Shown: positions 1 to 7,502, counted from the first letter of the stretch. The stretch is 15,464 nucleotides of DNA from JAJRZX01 sp964407495 (GCA_964407495.1 CAYOVP010000047.1:1-15464), one strand, 5' to 3'. Numbers and translations are program-made. Notes: generated by a model not told the origin, from the letters alone.

Positions 1-208
1 GTTGGGGGTGGGGGCTGACAGGGGGGTAGCAGGGCACAGGCAGGGGGGGGCACAGGGAAGTGACAAAGGATGCTGGCTCAAGGCCAGATAAGGCCTCATG
101 GTGGCATCGCTATCCCGCTCTACAGGGAAGTGACGAAGTGTTGCTGGCTCAAGAGGGGGCCCTGACCTCTGGCAGAGCAGGGGACTGGCCGAGACAAGCA
201 GTGGGCGG
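1..208. other. G-rich leader region upstream of atpZ
   Basis: No gene is supported here. Positions 4-34 contain four G-runs (4-8, 10-14, 21-26, 32-34) with loops of 1, 6 and 5 bases, which fits the usual G-quadruplex pattern on the + strand; a further run of eight G is at 43-50. Two direct repeat copies follow (see separate entry). No convincing -35/-10 pair is visible, so the atp genes may be transcribed from further upstream. Confidence 0.5.
51..153 (+). repeat. Direct repeat, two copies about 70 bp apart
   Basis: Copy 1 (51-82) and copy 2 (121-153) share ACAGGGAAGTGAC, then a few variable bases, then TGCTGGCTCAAG. The 38 bases between them are not repeated after copy 2. The word GCACAGG-AAGTG also occurs in the 116-bp repeat family at 12-14 kb (GCACAGGTAAGTGGC there), which may be chance or a distant relationship. 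Confidence 0.55.
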
Positions 209-526
209 ATGAAGAAAAAGAGGCCCGGCGCCAGGAAGGTCGGCAGGCGTCCTTCCTCGACCAGGCCGGTCAGGAGGCATGAGAAGGTCCCAGGCCAGGC
301 ACGACGCCGGAAACAGACAAAACGCGCCCCAGGCCCGCTCGTACTCCTTCTGACCATAGGCACGCGTCTCGTGGCGAGTACCTTCGCAGGTCTTGCCATC
401 GGGTACTATACAGACAGATGGCTCGATACAAGCCCCTACTTCACGCTCACAATGCTCATCGTGGGCATAGCGGCGGGCTTTTACAACATGTACAGGATGG
501 CAAAACGATATGGCGGTTCAGGCTAA
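209..526 (+). CDS. atpZ: AtpZ/AtpI-family F0F1-ATPase accessory membrane protein
   Basis: A 105-residue protein of the ATPase_gene1 (AtpZ) type, small membrane proteins encoded at the head of ATP synthase operons and thought to help assembly or ion uptake of the F0 sector. The sequence shows two predicted membrane helices (about residues 43-66 and 76-95) joined by the family signature GYYTDRWLDTSPYFTL at 65-80, followed by GIAAGFYNMYR. Residues 1-40 form an unusually long, Lys/Arg-rich extension that probably stays in the cytoplasm by the positive-inside rule. The ATG at 209 is the first in frame; its ribosome site (GTGGGCGG) is weak. It overlaps atpI by 17 bases, which implies translational coupling. 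The family call is firm, the exact function of the family is not. Confidence 0.85.
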   Translation: MKKKRPGARKVGRRPSSTRPVRRHEKVPGQARRRKQTKRAPGPLVLLLTIGTRLVASTFAGLAIGYYTDRWLDTSPYFTLTMLIVGIAAGFYNMYRMAKRYGGSG

Positions 527-920
527 CGGTCTAACCCTGCCCCAGCAGGTGGTAAGGCTCCCCGGGGTCTACAAGGCGGCCTTCATCAACCTCGCCATCG
601 GTATCGCCGTTGCCGCCATTACGGCCCTGGGCCTCGATGGTTTCAGCGCCGGCTTTCTCGCAGGTTACATGCTGGGCTTTCTAAACCTGCTCTGGCTCTT
701 TAGAATCATCAGAAAAGGCCTTGCCATGGCCCCTGAGAAGGCCATGGGCTTTGTATCGAGAAGATACTTTGTCCGCTTTCTCATTACAGCAGGGCTCATA
801 TCGCTCATGATAACAAGAGGCGTCTTGAACACGCCCTGGCCGCCGCTCGCCGGCATAGCGCTCTCGGTCTTCACTTCCGCCGGTGCGCTCATCTACATAG
901 CAAGAGAGGAGTTCAAGTAA
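510..920 (+). CDS. atpI: ATP synthase subunit I (AtpI family)
   Basis: A 136-residue, four-helix membrane protein (helices near 23-41, 46-65, 88-103 and 109-131) of the ATP-synt_I type. Known members are non-stoichiometric accessory proteins that support assembly of the c-ring or the whole F0 sector. The basic stretch RIIRKG after helix 2 and SRRYFVRF before helix 3 are typical. The start ATG lies inside the end of atpZ, and the stop is one base before the atpB start, so all three genes form one transcription and translation unit. Identification rests on hydrophobicity, size and position rather than on a strong diagnostic motif. Confidence 0.8.
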   Translation: MAVQANGLTLPQQVVRLPGVYKAAFINLAIGIAVAAITALGLDGFSAGFLAGYMLGFLNLLWLFRIIRKGLAMAPEKAMGFVSRRYFVRFLITAGLISLMITRGVLNTPWPPLAGIALSVFTSAGALIYIAREEFK

Positions 921-921
921 G

Positions 922-1581
922 ATGCACGAAGCCATTATTCTTCCAACATTCGGACTGCCCGCGCACACGGCCCTCATGCTCTACATCATCGTCGGCCTCT
1001 TCATATTCTCCGTCATCTTCACGAGAAACCTCTCCATTGTGCCAGGCAAACTCCAGAGCATGCTCGAACTCTTCATATCCTTCTTCTCGAACATCGTGGA
1101 CGAGACCATGGGCGAAAAGGGCAAGACCTTCAGGCCCTTCATCTTCACACTCACACTCTACATATTCCTCTCCAATGCCCTTGGCCTCATACCAGGCCTC
1201 GTGCCGCCAACGGCCAACCTCAACACTACCGTGGGCCTCGCCCTCATAGTCTTCGTCATCACACATATTATCGGTATTAAAGAACACGGTATCAAGTACT
1301 ACAAGCACTTTGTCGGCCCGGTCTGGGCCCTTGCCATACTCATGATACCCATCGAGATAGTCGGACACCTAGCACGCCCCCTCTCGCTCTCACTCAGGCT
1401 TTTCGGCAACATGATGGGCCACGAGCAGATAGTGGGCGTTCTTCTCAAGATAATGCCCTATGCCTTCCCCCTCCTCATAGTATCGACTGTCCTCGGCATC
1501 CTCGTCATCCTCATCCAGGCCTTCATCTTTGCGCTCCTCTCCATGATGTACTTCGGAAGCGCCATGGAAGAGGCCCACTGA
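922..1581 (+). CDS. atpB: F0F1 ATP synthase subunit a
   Basis: Subunit a (219 residues) forms the half-channels that carry protons or sodium ions to and from the rotating c-ring in the inner membrane. The key segment SLSLRLFGNMMGHE carries the essential arginine, R159 here (E. coli R210), with E168 matching E. coli E219, and QAFIFALLS places Q199 at the position of E. coli Q252. The protein is shorter than the E. coli one, as is common outside the enterics. A good ribosome site (AGAGGAG, 905-911) precedes the ATG. No atpE for subunit c follows: the next 222 bases hold no suitable ORF and end in the promoter of a sigma factor gene. Coupling ion cannot be decided without the c subunit. Confidence 0.96.
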   Translation: MHEAIILPTFGLPAHTALMLYIIVGLFIFSVIFTRNLSIVPGKLQSMLELFISFFSNIVDETMGEKGKTFRPFIFTLTLYIFLSNALGLIPGLVPPTANLNTTVGLALIVFVITHIIGIKEHGIKYYKHFVGPVWALAILMIPIEIVGHLARPLSLSLRLFGNMMGHEQIVGVLLKIMPYAFPLLIVSTVLGILVILIQAFIFALLSMMYFGSAMEEAH

Positions 1582-1725
1582 CAAGAACCAGGCCCCCGGA
1601 AAGACACCGGCGCACCACATCTTCTTCCGGCGGCCTCGATCTACTCAGCCCGGAGGGGAACAAAAAACATCAATAGACGTAGCCTCTGCGCAGGCCTCCC
1701 GGAACCTGCCAGAGGCCAGAGGAAC

Positions 1726-1754
1726 TTGACAAAATGCCCTTTTTTGCCTATAAT
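1726..1754 (+). promoter_or_regulatory. Near-consensus sigma70 promoter of the sigma factor gene
   Basis: TTGACA at 1726-1731 and TATAAT at 1749-1754 are separated by exactly 17 bases, a perfect match to the vegetative promoter consensus. The expected start of transcription is near 1761, leaving a leader of about 43 bases with AAGGAG at 1788-1793, ten bases before the ATG. This makes the sigma factor gene an independent, probably strongly transcribed unit rather than part of the atp operon. Confidence 0.9.
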
Positions 1755-1803
1755 ATAGGCACGCTGGATAGGACACAAAAAAAACAGAAGGAGAGGTAAT
1801 TAC

Positions 1804-2586
1804 ATGAATCTTCCAGTAGTTGCCGATTCCATAGACATATATCTCGCTGAAATCAACAAATACCCCGTCCTCAGCCCCGCCGAGGAGAGGCAACTTGCCA
1901 TCCGCTACTACGAGACAGGCTCTCTCGAGGACGCCCACAGGCTCCTCACCTCGAACCTCAGGTACGTGGTAAAGGTGGCCCGCGAGTACGTAAAATACGG
2001 TTGCAGGCTCGCAGACCTCATCCAGGAGGGCAACATCGGGCTCATGACCGCACTAAAGAAGTTCAACCCCTACAAGGGCTTCCGCTTCATCACCTATGCC
2101 ACGTGGTGGATACGCTCCTGCATCCAGGACTACATCATACGCACCGTGGGCCTCGTGAAACGCGGCACCAGGGCAATGAAAAAGGCCCTATTTTACAGAA
2201 ACCCCGAACTCACGGCAGGCGAGTCCACATCGCTCGAAGGCGGGCTCAGAAAGGAACTCTCCCTCAATGCCGAGATAGGCGAGGAGACCACCACGCACCA
2301 GGACATGCTCAGCTCCGGGGCACCGGGCCAGGAAGATGTCCTGGCAGAGGCCGAGACCAAGGCCCTTGCCAAGCGCGAGATAAACACGGCACTTGCCTCT
2401 CTCAACGACAAAGAACGCCTCATCATAAAAGACAGGGTCATGGCCGACAAACCCGCAAGCCTCCAGACCCTTGGCACGAGGCTCGGCCTCAGCAGGGAAC
2501 GCGTGCGCCAGATAGAGAACGAGGCCCTTCGTAAACTCGGCAAAAAACTCTCCTCAAGACCAGAACTCCTCGCAAGCCTGCACTGA
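1804..2586 (+). CDS. rpoH: RpoH-like alternative RNA polymerase sigma factor
   Basis: A 260-residue sigma70-family protein. It shows an N-terminal DSIDIYLAEINKYPVLS segment (region 1.2, residues 8-24), region 2.1-2.2 (about 43-82, with NLRYVVKVAREY and DLIQEGNIGLMTALKKF), region 2.3-2.4 (91-112, KGFRFITYATWWIRSCIQDY) and region 4.2 with the helix-turn-helix and SRERVRQIENEALRKL (230-244). Order and spacing resemble heat-shock sigma factors of the RpoH group. Two points are odd. The RpoH box (usually close to LFFNLR) reads ALFYRN (128-133), and the stretch from there to LSLNAEI is about 20 residues shorter than in RpoH proteins I know, so the region 3 helix-turn-helix seems missing. The gene has its own consensus promoter and a probable terminator at 2840. 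A divergent RpoH or a related group-3/4 factor are both possible. Confidence 0.75.
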   Translation: MNLPVVADSIDIYLAEINKYPVLSPAEERQLAIRYYETGSLEDAHRLLTSNLRYVVKVAREYVKYGCRLADLIQEGNIGLMTALKKFNPYKGFRFITYATWWIRSCIQDYIIRTVGLVKRGTRAMKKALFYRNPELTAGESTSLEGGLRKELSLNAEIGEETTTHQDMLSSGAPGQEDVLAEAETKALAKREINTALASLNDKERLIIKDRVMADKPASLQTLGTRLGLSRERVRQIENEALRKLGKKLSSRPELLASLH

Positions 2587-2839
2587 ACCCCGCAGTTGAA
2601 GAAGGTAGAGAACCCGCCTAAGCGCCCCGGGCCTCTTCGTTAATAATCTCTCCTCACCTTGGGAAAGTACGCGGTAGTGACCTCTGCGCTCCTCTGCGGG
2701 GCAGAAACAAGGGGAGAGACAATTCGCCCAGTCGGGTCTCTCAAACCCTGAAAGGACGCAAGTGGAGACCTGCGGCGAGAAGACCTTGTCGAGAAGACAA
2801 ATCTCTCTTCCTCCTCCTTCAACCACCAAGAACCATACC

Positions 2840-2862
2840 GGCCCGGATGGGCCCTTTTTATT
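2840..2862 (+). terminator. Probable intrinsic terminator between sigma factor gene and alr
   Basis: GGCCC (2840-2844) and GGGCC (2849-2853) form a five-pair GC stem with a four-base loop, followed by C and TTTTTATT. The stem is short but entirely GC and directly precedes the T-run, so it probably ends transcripts from the sigma factor promoter. Confidence 0.65.
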
Positions 2863-2954
2863 CTGCCGCGCCATCACATCTGCCCTCCCCTCACCCCTCT
2901 CCAGACAAGACCTCCTTTCCTTACTTAAGACAAGACTTCTTGCCCTATTCGCTG

Positions 2955-2960
2955 TATAAT
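2955..2960 (+). promoter_or_regulatory. Candidate -10 box for the alr-mla operon
   Basis: TATAAT at 2955-2960 is a perfect -10 hexamer about 75 bases before the alr start and downstream of the terminator. No good -35 hexamer is found at 16-18 bases upstream (the sequence there reads CAAGACTTC), so an activator or another sigma factor may contribute. Confidence 0.5.
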
Positions 2961-3034
2961 ACTGTCTCCTGCATCTTGACTGAAACGATGTCCTTGCCGG
3001 ACGCCAACATCCCTCTTTAGGAGGACAGCCGCCA

Positions 3035-4150
3035 TTGAGAGACAGGCCCACGCGAGCGCTCATTGACCTTGGGGCCCTCAGACACAATTACAACAGACTC
3101 CGCAAGATCGTCTCCACCGAGACCACCATAATGGCCATAGTAAAGGCAGATGCCTATGGCCACGGCGCAGTGCCCCTTGCCAGAGAACTCGAGAGTCAAG
3201 GTTGCGCCTTCTTCGGAGTGGCCCTCGCCACCGAGGGGGCGGCCCTCAGGCAGGCCGGAATCACCTCGCCCATCCTCGTCCTTGGCGGCGTTTTCAGGGA
3301 CGACTGCGAACTCCTCTTCGAGCACTCCCTTACGCCAGTGGTCCACAACACCGCCTCGGCCCTGATCCTCGAGGAAGAGGCCCGCAGGCGCAATACAACG
3401 AAGGCCGTTCACATCAAGGTGGACACAGGCATGGCCCGCCTCGGAGTCTTCCCGGAAGACATGCCCTCCTTTCTCAAAATGATCAGTAAAAAGACCAACT
3501 TGCGCATAGAGGGCCTCTTTTCCCACTTTGCCGAGGCAGACATGCCGGCAAGCGCCTTCACGAAAAAACAACTCAAGAGGTTCAAGGCCGTTGTAGCACT
3601 TGCCCAGAGCCTCGGTTTCAGTATAAAATACCTCCATATGGCGAACAGCGCGGCCATGGCGCGAACACCAGAGACGCACTTCAACATGGTCCGCCCGGGC
3701 ATAATGCTACTGGGCGCCTCTCCCGCGCCAGGCCTTGCCGGACAGATGGGACTGCGGCCGCTCATGACCCTCAGGACCGAGGTCCTCCAGGTAAGAAGGC
3801 TCCGGGCCGGAAGCCCCGTAAGTTATGGCCGGACCTTTACCACTGGCCGCGACTCAATCATAGCCACCCTCCCAATAGGCTATGGCGACGGACTGCCCCG
3901 CGCCCTCTCCAACAGGGGATCCGTCCTCATAGGCGGTGCAAGGGCGCCCATACGCGGCACGGTCTGCATGGACCTTATTATGTGCGACGTAACAGATATA
4001 CCGGGCGTGAAGCCTGGAGACGAGGCCATTGTCATGGGCTCCCAGGGCAAGGAGAAGATAACAGCCGAAGAGATTGCGGGCCTTGCAGACACTATCAGTT
4101 ATGAGATCTTCTGCAATATCTCCAAGCGCGTTCCAAGGGTCTACCTATGA
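3035..4150 (+). CDS. alr: Alanine racemase
   Basis: PLP-dependent enzyme that interconverts L- and D-alanine in the cytoplasm and supplies D-alanine for peptidoglycan. At 371 residues it has normal length. The PLP lysine is K37 in AIVKADAYGHG, and the second catalytic base is Y264 in PVSYGRTF. TGMARLGV (131-138), MVRPGIMLLG (218-227), the LPIGYGDGLPR stretch (279-289) and GTVCMDLIM (308-316) are all family features. The start is a TTG at 3035, chosen because AGGAGG lies at 3019-3024, ten bases upstream, and the protein then begins with the usual RPTRALIDLGALRHNY. It overlaps mlaE by four bases (ATGA), so cell-wall precursor synthesis and envelope lipid transport are translationally linked. 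Confidence 0.97.
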   Translation: MRDRPTRALIDLGALRHNYNRLRKIVSTETTIMAIVKADAYGHGAVPLARELESQGCAFFGVALATEGAALRQAGITSPILVLGGVFRDDCELLFEHSLTPVVHNTASALILEEEARRRNTTKAVHIKVDTGMARLGVFPEDMPSFLKMISKKTNLRIEGLFSHFAEADMPASAFTKKQLKRFKAVVALAQSLGFSIKYLHMANSAAMARTPETHFNMVRPGIMLLGASPAPGLAGQMGLRPLMTLRTEVLQVRRLRAGSPVSYGRTFTTGRDSIIATLPIGYGDGLPRALSNRGSVLIGGARAPIRGTVCMDLIMCDVTDIPGVKPGDEAIVMGSQGKEKITAEEIAGLADTISYEIFCNISKRVPRVYL

Positions 4151-4917
4151 AGTATTACCTTGAGATCATAGGTCTGGCGGCTGGCCGCTTTATAAAGGCC
4201 GCAGGCGCCATGGCCATTATGCTCCTACTTACGCTCAGGCACGCCTTCACTCCTCCGCTCAAACTCAAGAACCTCTTCAAGCAGATGGAGTTCGTGGGCG
4301 TACAGAGCCTCTTCGTCGTCATACTCACAGGCTCTTTCACAGGCATGGTCCTCGCCCTCCAGGGATACAACGCCCTCAAGAGGTTCGGGGCCGAGTCCCT
4401 CGTGGGGCCCACTGTGGCCCTGAGCATGGCACGCGAACTGGGCCCCGTGCTCACAGGCCTCATGGTCACAGGACGCGCCGGAAGCGCCATGGCAACGGAA
4501 CTGGGCACCATGCGCGTCACGGAGCAGATAGACGCCATCGAGACAATGGCCGTGAACCCCCTGAAGTACCTCGTCGTACCAAGGGTGCTCTCTGGCATAC
4601 TCATGTTCCCGGTCCTCACGGTAGTCACGTCTTTTGTGGGCGTTGTGGGTGGGTACTTGATCGGCGTCAAGATGCTCGGGATAAACCCCGGCGTATACAT
4701 AGGCAGGACAATAGACTTCGTGAACATAGAGGACATCTTCAGCGGCCTGGCAAAGTCCGTAGTATTCGGGCTCATAACCACGCTCGTGGCCTGCTACTAT
4801 GGATATAACGCAAAGGGCGGTGCCGAGGGCGTGGGCAAGGCGGCCACAGGCTCTGTGGTAACGGGATGCGTAATGATACTCGTTTCCGATTACATCATCT
4901 CCTCGCTCATGGCCTGA
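4147..4917 (+). CDS. mlaE: MlaE-type ABC transporter permease for envelope lipids
   Basis: Inner-membrane permease (256 residues) of the MlaE/YrbE family, which works with an MlaF ATPase and an MCE protein to move phospholipids between the inner and outer membranes. The family signature ELGTMRVTEQIDAIETMAV lies at 118-136, preceded by ARELGPVLTGLMVTGRAGSA, with several hydrophobic spans before and after. The ATG overlaps the alr stop, and mlaF follows after 20 bases. The order permease, ATPase, MCE protein is the standard Mla/MCE cluster. No mlaC or mlaB is seen afterwards in the window; the chaperone role may be filled by the long MCE protein or by genes elsewhere. Confidence 0.95.
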   Translation: MKYYLEIIGLAAGRFIKAAGAMAIMLLLTLRHAFTPPLKLKNLFKQMEFVGVQSLFVVILTGSFTGMVLALQGYNALKRFGAESLVGPTVALSMARELGPVLTGLMVTGRAGSAMATELGTMRVTEQIDAIETMAVNPLKYLVVPRVLSGILMFPVLTVVTSFVGVVGGYLIGVKMLGINPGVYIGRTIDFVNIEDIFSGLAKSVVFGLITTLVACYYGYNAKGGAEGVGKAATGSVVTGCVMILVSDYIISSLMA

Positions 4918-4937
4918 TTTGAAAATGGCGTGCATAC

Positions 4938-5684
4938 ATGATACAAATCAAGGGATTGAAAAAAGCCTTTGGCCAGAAAAAAGTCCTCGACGGAGTGGAC
5001 CTCGATATCGAGGACGGCAAGATTACGGTCATTATAGGCCGTAGCGGAGGCGGCAAGAGCGTACTCCTGAAACATATAATCGGCCTCCTCAAACCCGACG
5101 AGGGCCACATATTCCTCGACGGTACAGACATCGCAACGCTCAGGGAGCGCGAACTCAACGAGGTGAGAAAACGCTTCGGCATGCTCTTTCAGGGGGCCGC
5201 GCTCTTCGACTCCATGACAGTGGGCGAGAACGTGGGCTTCGCCCTCCGCGAGCACACCGGCCTCTCGGACGAGGACATAGGCAAATGCGTCAGGGAAAAA
5301 CTCGAACGCGTGGGCCTGCGGGGAGTCGAGGACATGATGCCCGCCGACCTCTCGGGCGGAATGATGAAACGCGTGGGACTTGCCAGGGCCATTATAATGG
5401 ACCCGGAGATAGTCCTCTTCGACGAGCCCACTACAGGGCTCGACCCCATAATGTCAGCATCCATAGCAGACCTTGTCCTGGACACACAGCGCTCCCTCAA
5501 GACAACGTACGTACTCATTACCCATGATATGCCCTTTACGTACAAGATAGCGGACAAGATAGCCATGCTACACGAGGGCCGGATAATAGCCCACGGCACT
5601 ACCGAGGAAATGAAGAAAAACCCTGACCCCGTGCTCCGCCAGTTTCTCGAAGGACGGTCCACAGGGCCCGTAAAGGTCTATTGA
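4938..5684 (+). CDS. mlaF: MlaF-type ABC transporter ATP-binding protein
   Basis: Cytoplasmic ATPase (248 residues) that powers the MlaE permease. All ABC motifs are intact: Walker A GRSGGGKS (34-41), Q-loop Q85, signature LSGGM (138-142), Walker B IVLFDEP (158-164) and switch histidine H196. The signature is followed by MKRVGLARAI, as in Mla-type ATPases. There is no clear Shine-Dalgarno sequence before the ATG at 4938; the nearest alternatives, ATG at 4925 and GTG at 4930, are in other frames, so the start stands but translation may depend on coupling to mlaE. Confidence 0.96.
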   Translation: MIQIKGLKKAFGQKKVLDGVDLDIEDGKITVIIGRSGGGKSVLLKHIIGLLKPDEGHIFLDGTDIATLRERELNEVRKRFGMLFQGAALFDSMTVGENVGFALREHTGLSDEDIGKCVREKLERVGLRGVEDMMPADLSGGMMKRVGLARAIIMDPEIVLFDEPTTGLDPIMSASIADLVLDTQRSLKTTYVLITHDMPFTYKIADKIAMLHEGRIIAHGTTEEMKKNPDPVLRQFLEGRSTGPVKVY

Positions 5685-5686
5685 GA

Positions 5687-5708
5687 AAGGCCTGGTTATC
5701 CAGACCTT
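5687..5708 (+). other. Imperfect hairpin just after mlaF
   Basis: AAGGCCTGG (5687-5695), loop TTAT and CCAGACCTT (5700-5708) form a nine-base stem with one mismatch. No T-run follows, so it is not a standard terminator. A second inverted repeat, CCATGAAA (5797-5804) and TTTCATGG (5819-5826), lies before the mlaD start. Either could tune the mlaEF to mlaD expression ratio or mRNA stability. Confidence 0.35.
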
Positions 5709-5865
5709 CAACCGGCAAGGAAGGCCCCTTGGGCAGGAAGAGGGGCTCTGGCAGAGACCGGGACCACAGAGGATTCCCCTGACCAGCAAGGGCCGGCCAT
5801 GAAAATACTTGAGAGGCCTTTCATGGTCTCCATGCAACCGCGTCCATTAAGGTGACAGGTACAAG

Positions 5866-7410
5866 GTGACAGCAAGACGCTCGAGCATATTCTTCCTCAG
5901 CCCCGAGGCAAAGGTCGGCGCCTTTGTCCTCCTCGGCATAGCCCTCCTCGTCTTCATGTCCCTCAAGGTGGGAGGGCTGAGGATCGGCAAATCCGAGGGG
6001 TACACCCTCTATGCCACCTTCGACTCCGCCGCTGGCATTGACCCCAACTCCTCTGTAAAGATAGCCGGCGTGGAAGTGGGGCGCGTGGAGAAGATAACCC
6101 TCAAGGGGAACAAGGCGCGCATCGCGCTCCGCATGCGCCCGGAGGTCAGGATTGGACGGGATTTTACGGCAACGCTCCGTTCCACAGGCCTCCTCGGCGA
6201 AAGATACGTGGAAATAATCCCTGGCAGAGGAAAGGGGGGGATACTCAAGGAAGGCGAGGAATTCGCCCATACGGGCAAGTACATGGACATGGAACAGTTC
6301 ATCTCCTCGCTGAGCGAACTCTCCATTGACCTCAAGAAGATAACATCTTCCATCGGCGAGGTAATAGGAGGCCCGGAGGGAAGACGCACCCTCAAGAACA
6401 TAGTGGGCAACATGGAGTCCATTACCTCCAATGTGAATGCCATAATAGGACGTAACGACAAGAGGCTCGAGAACATCCTCTCCAACCTCGACCGCCTCAC
6501 CTCCACGCTCAACAAGAGCGCACCCACCATCACGAAAGACCTCCAGGAGAGCATACACAACCTCAACACAGTGCTCGTAGAAGCAGGCCGCAATCTCAAC
6601 ACCCTCATCGGAGAGAACAGGGAGAATGTAAAGGAGAGTCTCCAGAACCTACGCGCGGCCTCTGAAAAACTCAACGAGGCCATGGCCCGCATAGACGCGG
6701 CCATAAAAGAGGCCGGACCTGGCATGGAGTCCCTTGGCAGTATAGCGAAGAAGATAGACCGCGGAGAGGGGCCCCTTGGCAAACTCGTAAATGACAAGAA
6801 AATGGGCGAAGACCTCGAGAGAACGGTCTCGGGCATAAGCGGGTATCTCAAGAAGGCCGAGGACACCCACATCTTCCTCAGTTACCGCGGCGAATATCTC
6901 GTGGACGAGTCTGATGTAAAGAGTTTCTTCTCCGTGAAATTCCAGCCCCGCGCCAATGGATATTACCTCTTCGAGGTAGTGGACGACCCTCGCGGAAGGG
7001 TCGTGAACAGAGAGAGCACCACCATAATAGGGACCCAGAAGTTTACGAATTCCGAGACCATCCTGGAGGACAAACTCACCTTCAGCGCCGAACTCGCCAG
7101 GAGTTTCGGCCCGCTGACTCTCCGCGGGGGGCTCATCGAGTCCGAGGCAGGGATCGGATTCGACTACAACCTCCTTACAGGCAAACTCAAACTCAGTTTC
7201 GAGGCCTTCAACTTCAACCAGAAGGGGAACCCGCACCTCAAGGTGGGCGCCACATTCTTCCTCAACAAGTACTTCTACGTGACCGCCGGTGCAGACGACT
7301 TCATAAGCAAGATCGGCCTGGGAAGCGCCTTTGCCGGCCTTGGGCTCCAGTTCCGAGACGACGACCTCAAACTGCTCCTTACGAGCGTGCCGAAACTCTC
7401 CTTCAGGTAA
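5866..7410 (+). CDS. mlaD: MCE (MlaD-like) protein with coiled-coil stalk and beta-rich C-terminal domain
   Basis: A 514-residue MCE protein, far longer than E. coli MlaD (about 180). Order of parts: short cytoplasmic N-terminus, one membrane anchor (about 17-33), an MCE domain (about 45-120) with the core VKIAGVEVGRVEKI and STGLLGERYVEI, then a long, mostly helical region (about 140-330) with many heptad-like Leu/Ile/Asn positions, and finally about 175 residues (337-514) of alternating hydrophobic strands such as YYLFEVV, LTFSAELARSF, LKLSFEAFNF, LKVGATFFL and YFYVTAGADD. That last part reads like outer-membrane beta-strands. I infer that one chain could span from inner to outer membrane. 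The start is a GTG at 5866 with TAAGGTG at 5848-5854 as likely ribosome site. It lies 181 bases after mlaF. Confidence 0.88.
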   Translation: MTARRSSIFFLSPEAKVGAFVLLGIALLVFMSLKVGGLRIGKSEGYTLYATFDSAAGIDPNSSVKIAGVEVGRVEKITLKGNKARIALRMRPEVRIGRDFTATLRSTGLLGERYVEIIPGRGKGGILKEGEEFAHTGKYMDMEQFISSLSELSIDLKKITSSIGEVIGGPEGRRTLKNIVGNMESITSNVNAIIGRNDKRLENILSNLDRLTSTLNKSAPTITKDLQESIHNLNTVLVEAGRNLNTLIGENRENVKESLQNLRAASEKLNEAMARIDAAIKEAGPGMESLGSIAKKIDRGEGPLGKLVNDKKMGEDLERTVSGISGYLKKAEDTHIFLSYRGEYLVDESDVKSFFSVKFQPRANGYYLFEVVDDPRGRVVNRESTTIIGTQKFTNSETILEDKLTFSAELARSFGPLTLRGGLIESEAGIGFDYNLLTGKLKLSFEAFNFNQKGNPHLKVGATFFLNKYFYVTAGADDFISKIGLGSAFAGLGLQFRDDDLKLLLTSVPKLSFR

Positions 7411-7502
7411 CTACAGACCACTATGGAGACAAAGACGCCTTCTGACCGGCAAGTGCCTCTGCATGGAGAAAGAGTTGCCACCTGAGAGGCGACCCCCATA
7501 CT

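Larger units (their letters stand above)
2587..3034 (+). other. Long non-coding region with alternative hairpins before alr
   Basis: No supported gene in 448 bases. GAGAGAC (2714-2720) can pair with GTCTCTC (2736-2742); the same right arm, as GGTCTC (2735-2740), can pair instead with GAGACC (2765-2770). These two hairpins exclude each other. A further small hairpin, TTGTC-GAGAA-GACAA, lies near 2788-2802, then a probable terminator at 2840-2862 and a -10 box at 2955. This could be a trailer of the sigma factor mRNA or a regulated leader; the sequence alone does not decide. Confidence 0.45.

Noticed and set aside
913..1368. 151-codon minus-strand ORF opposite atpB
   Set aside because: Shadow of the strongly biased atpB codons; composition is acidic and low in complexity, without any known motif.
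2001..2534. 177-codon ORF inside the sigma factor gene in another frame
   Set aside because: Overlaps a gene with clear sigma70 regions and has a His/Arg/Pro-rich frame-shift composition.
2714..2770. Firm call of a c-di-GMP-I riboswitch
   Set aside because: Only short words match and the paired helices and second domain of the aptamer are not evident; kept as a weak finding only.
5799..5855. 18-codon ORF between mlaF and mlaD
   Set aside because: Its ATG is inside an inverted repeat, it has no good ribosome site and it resembles nothing known; it may still act as a leader but cannot be supported.
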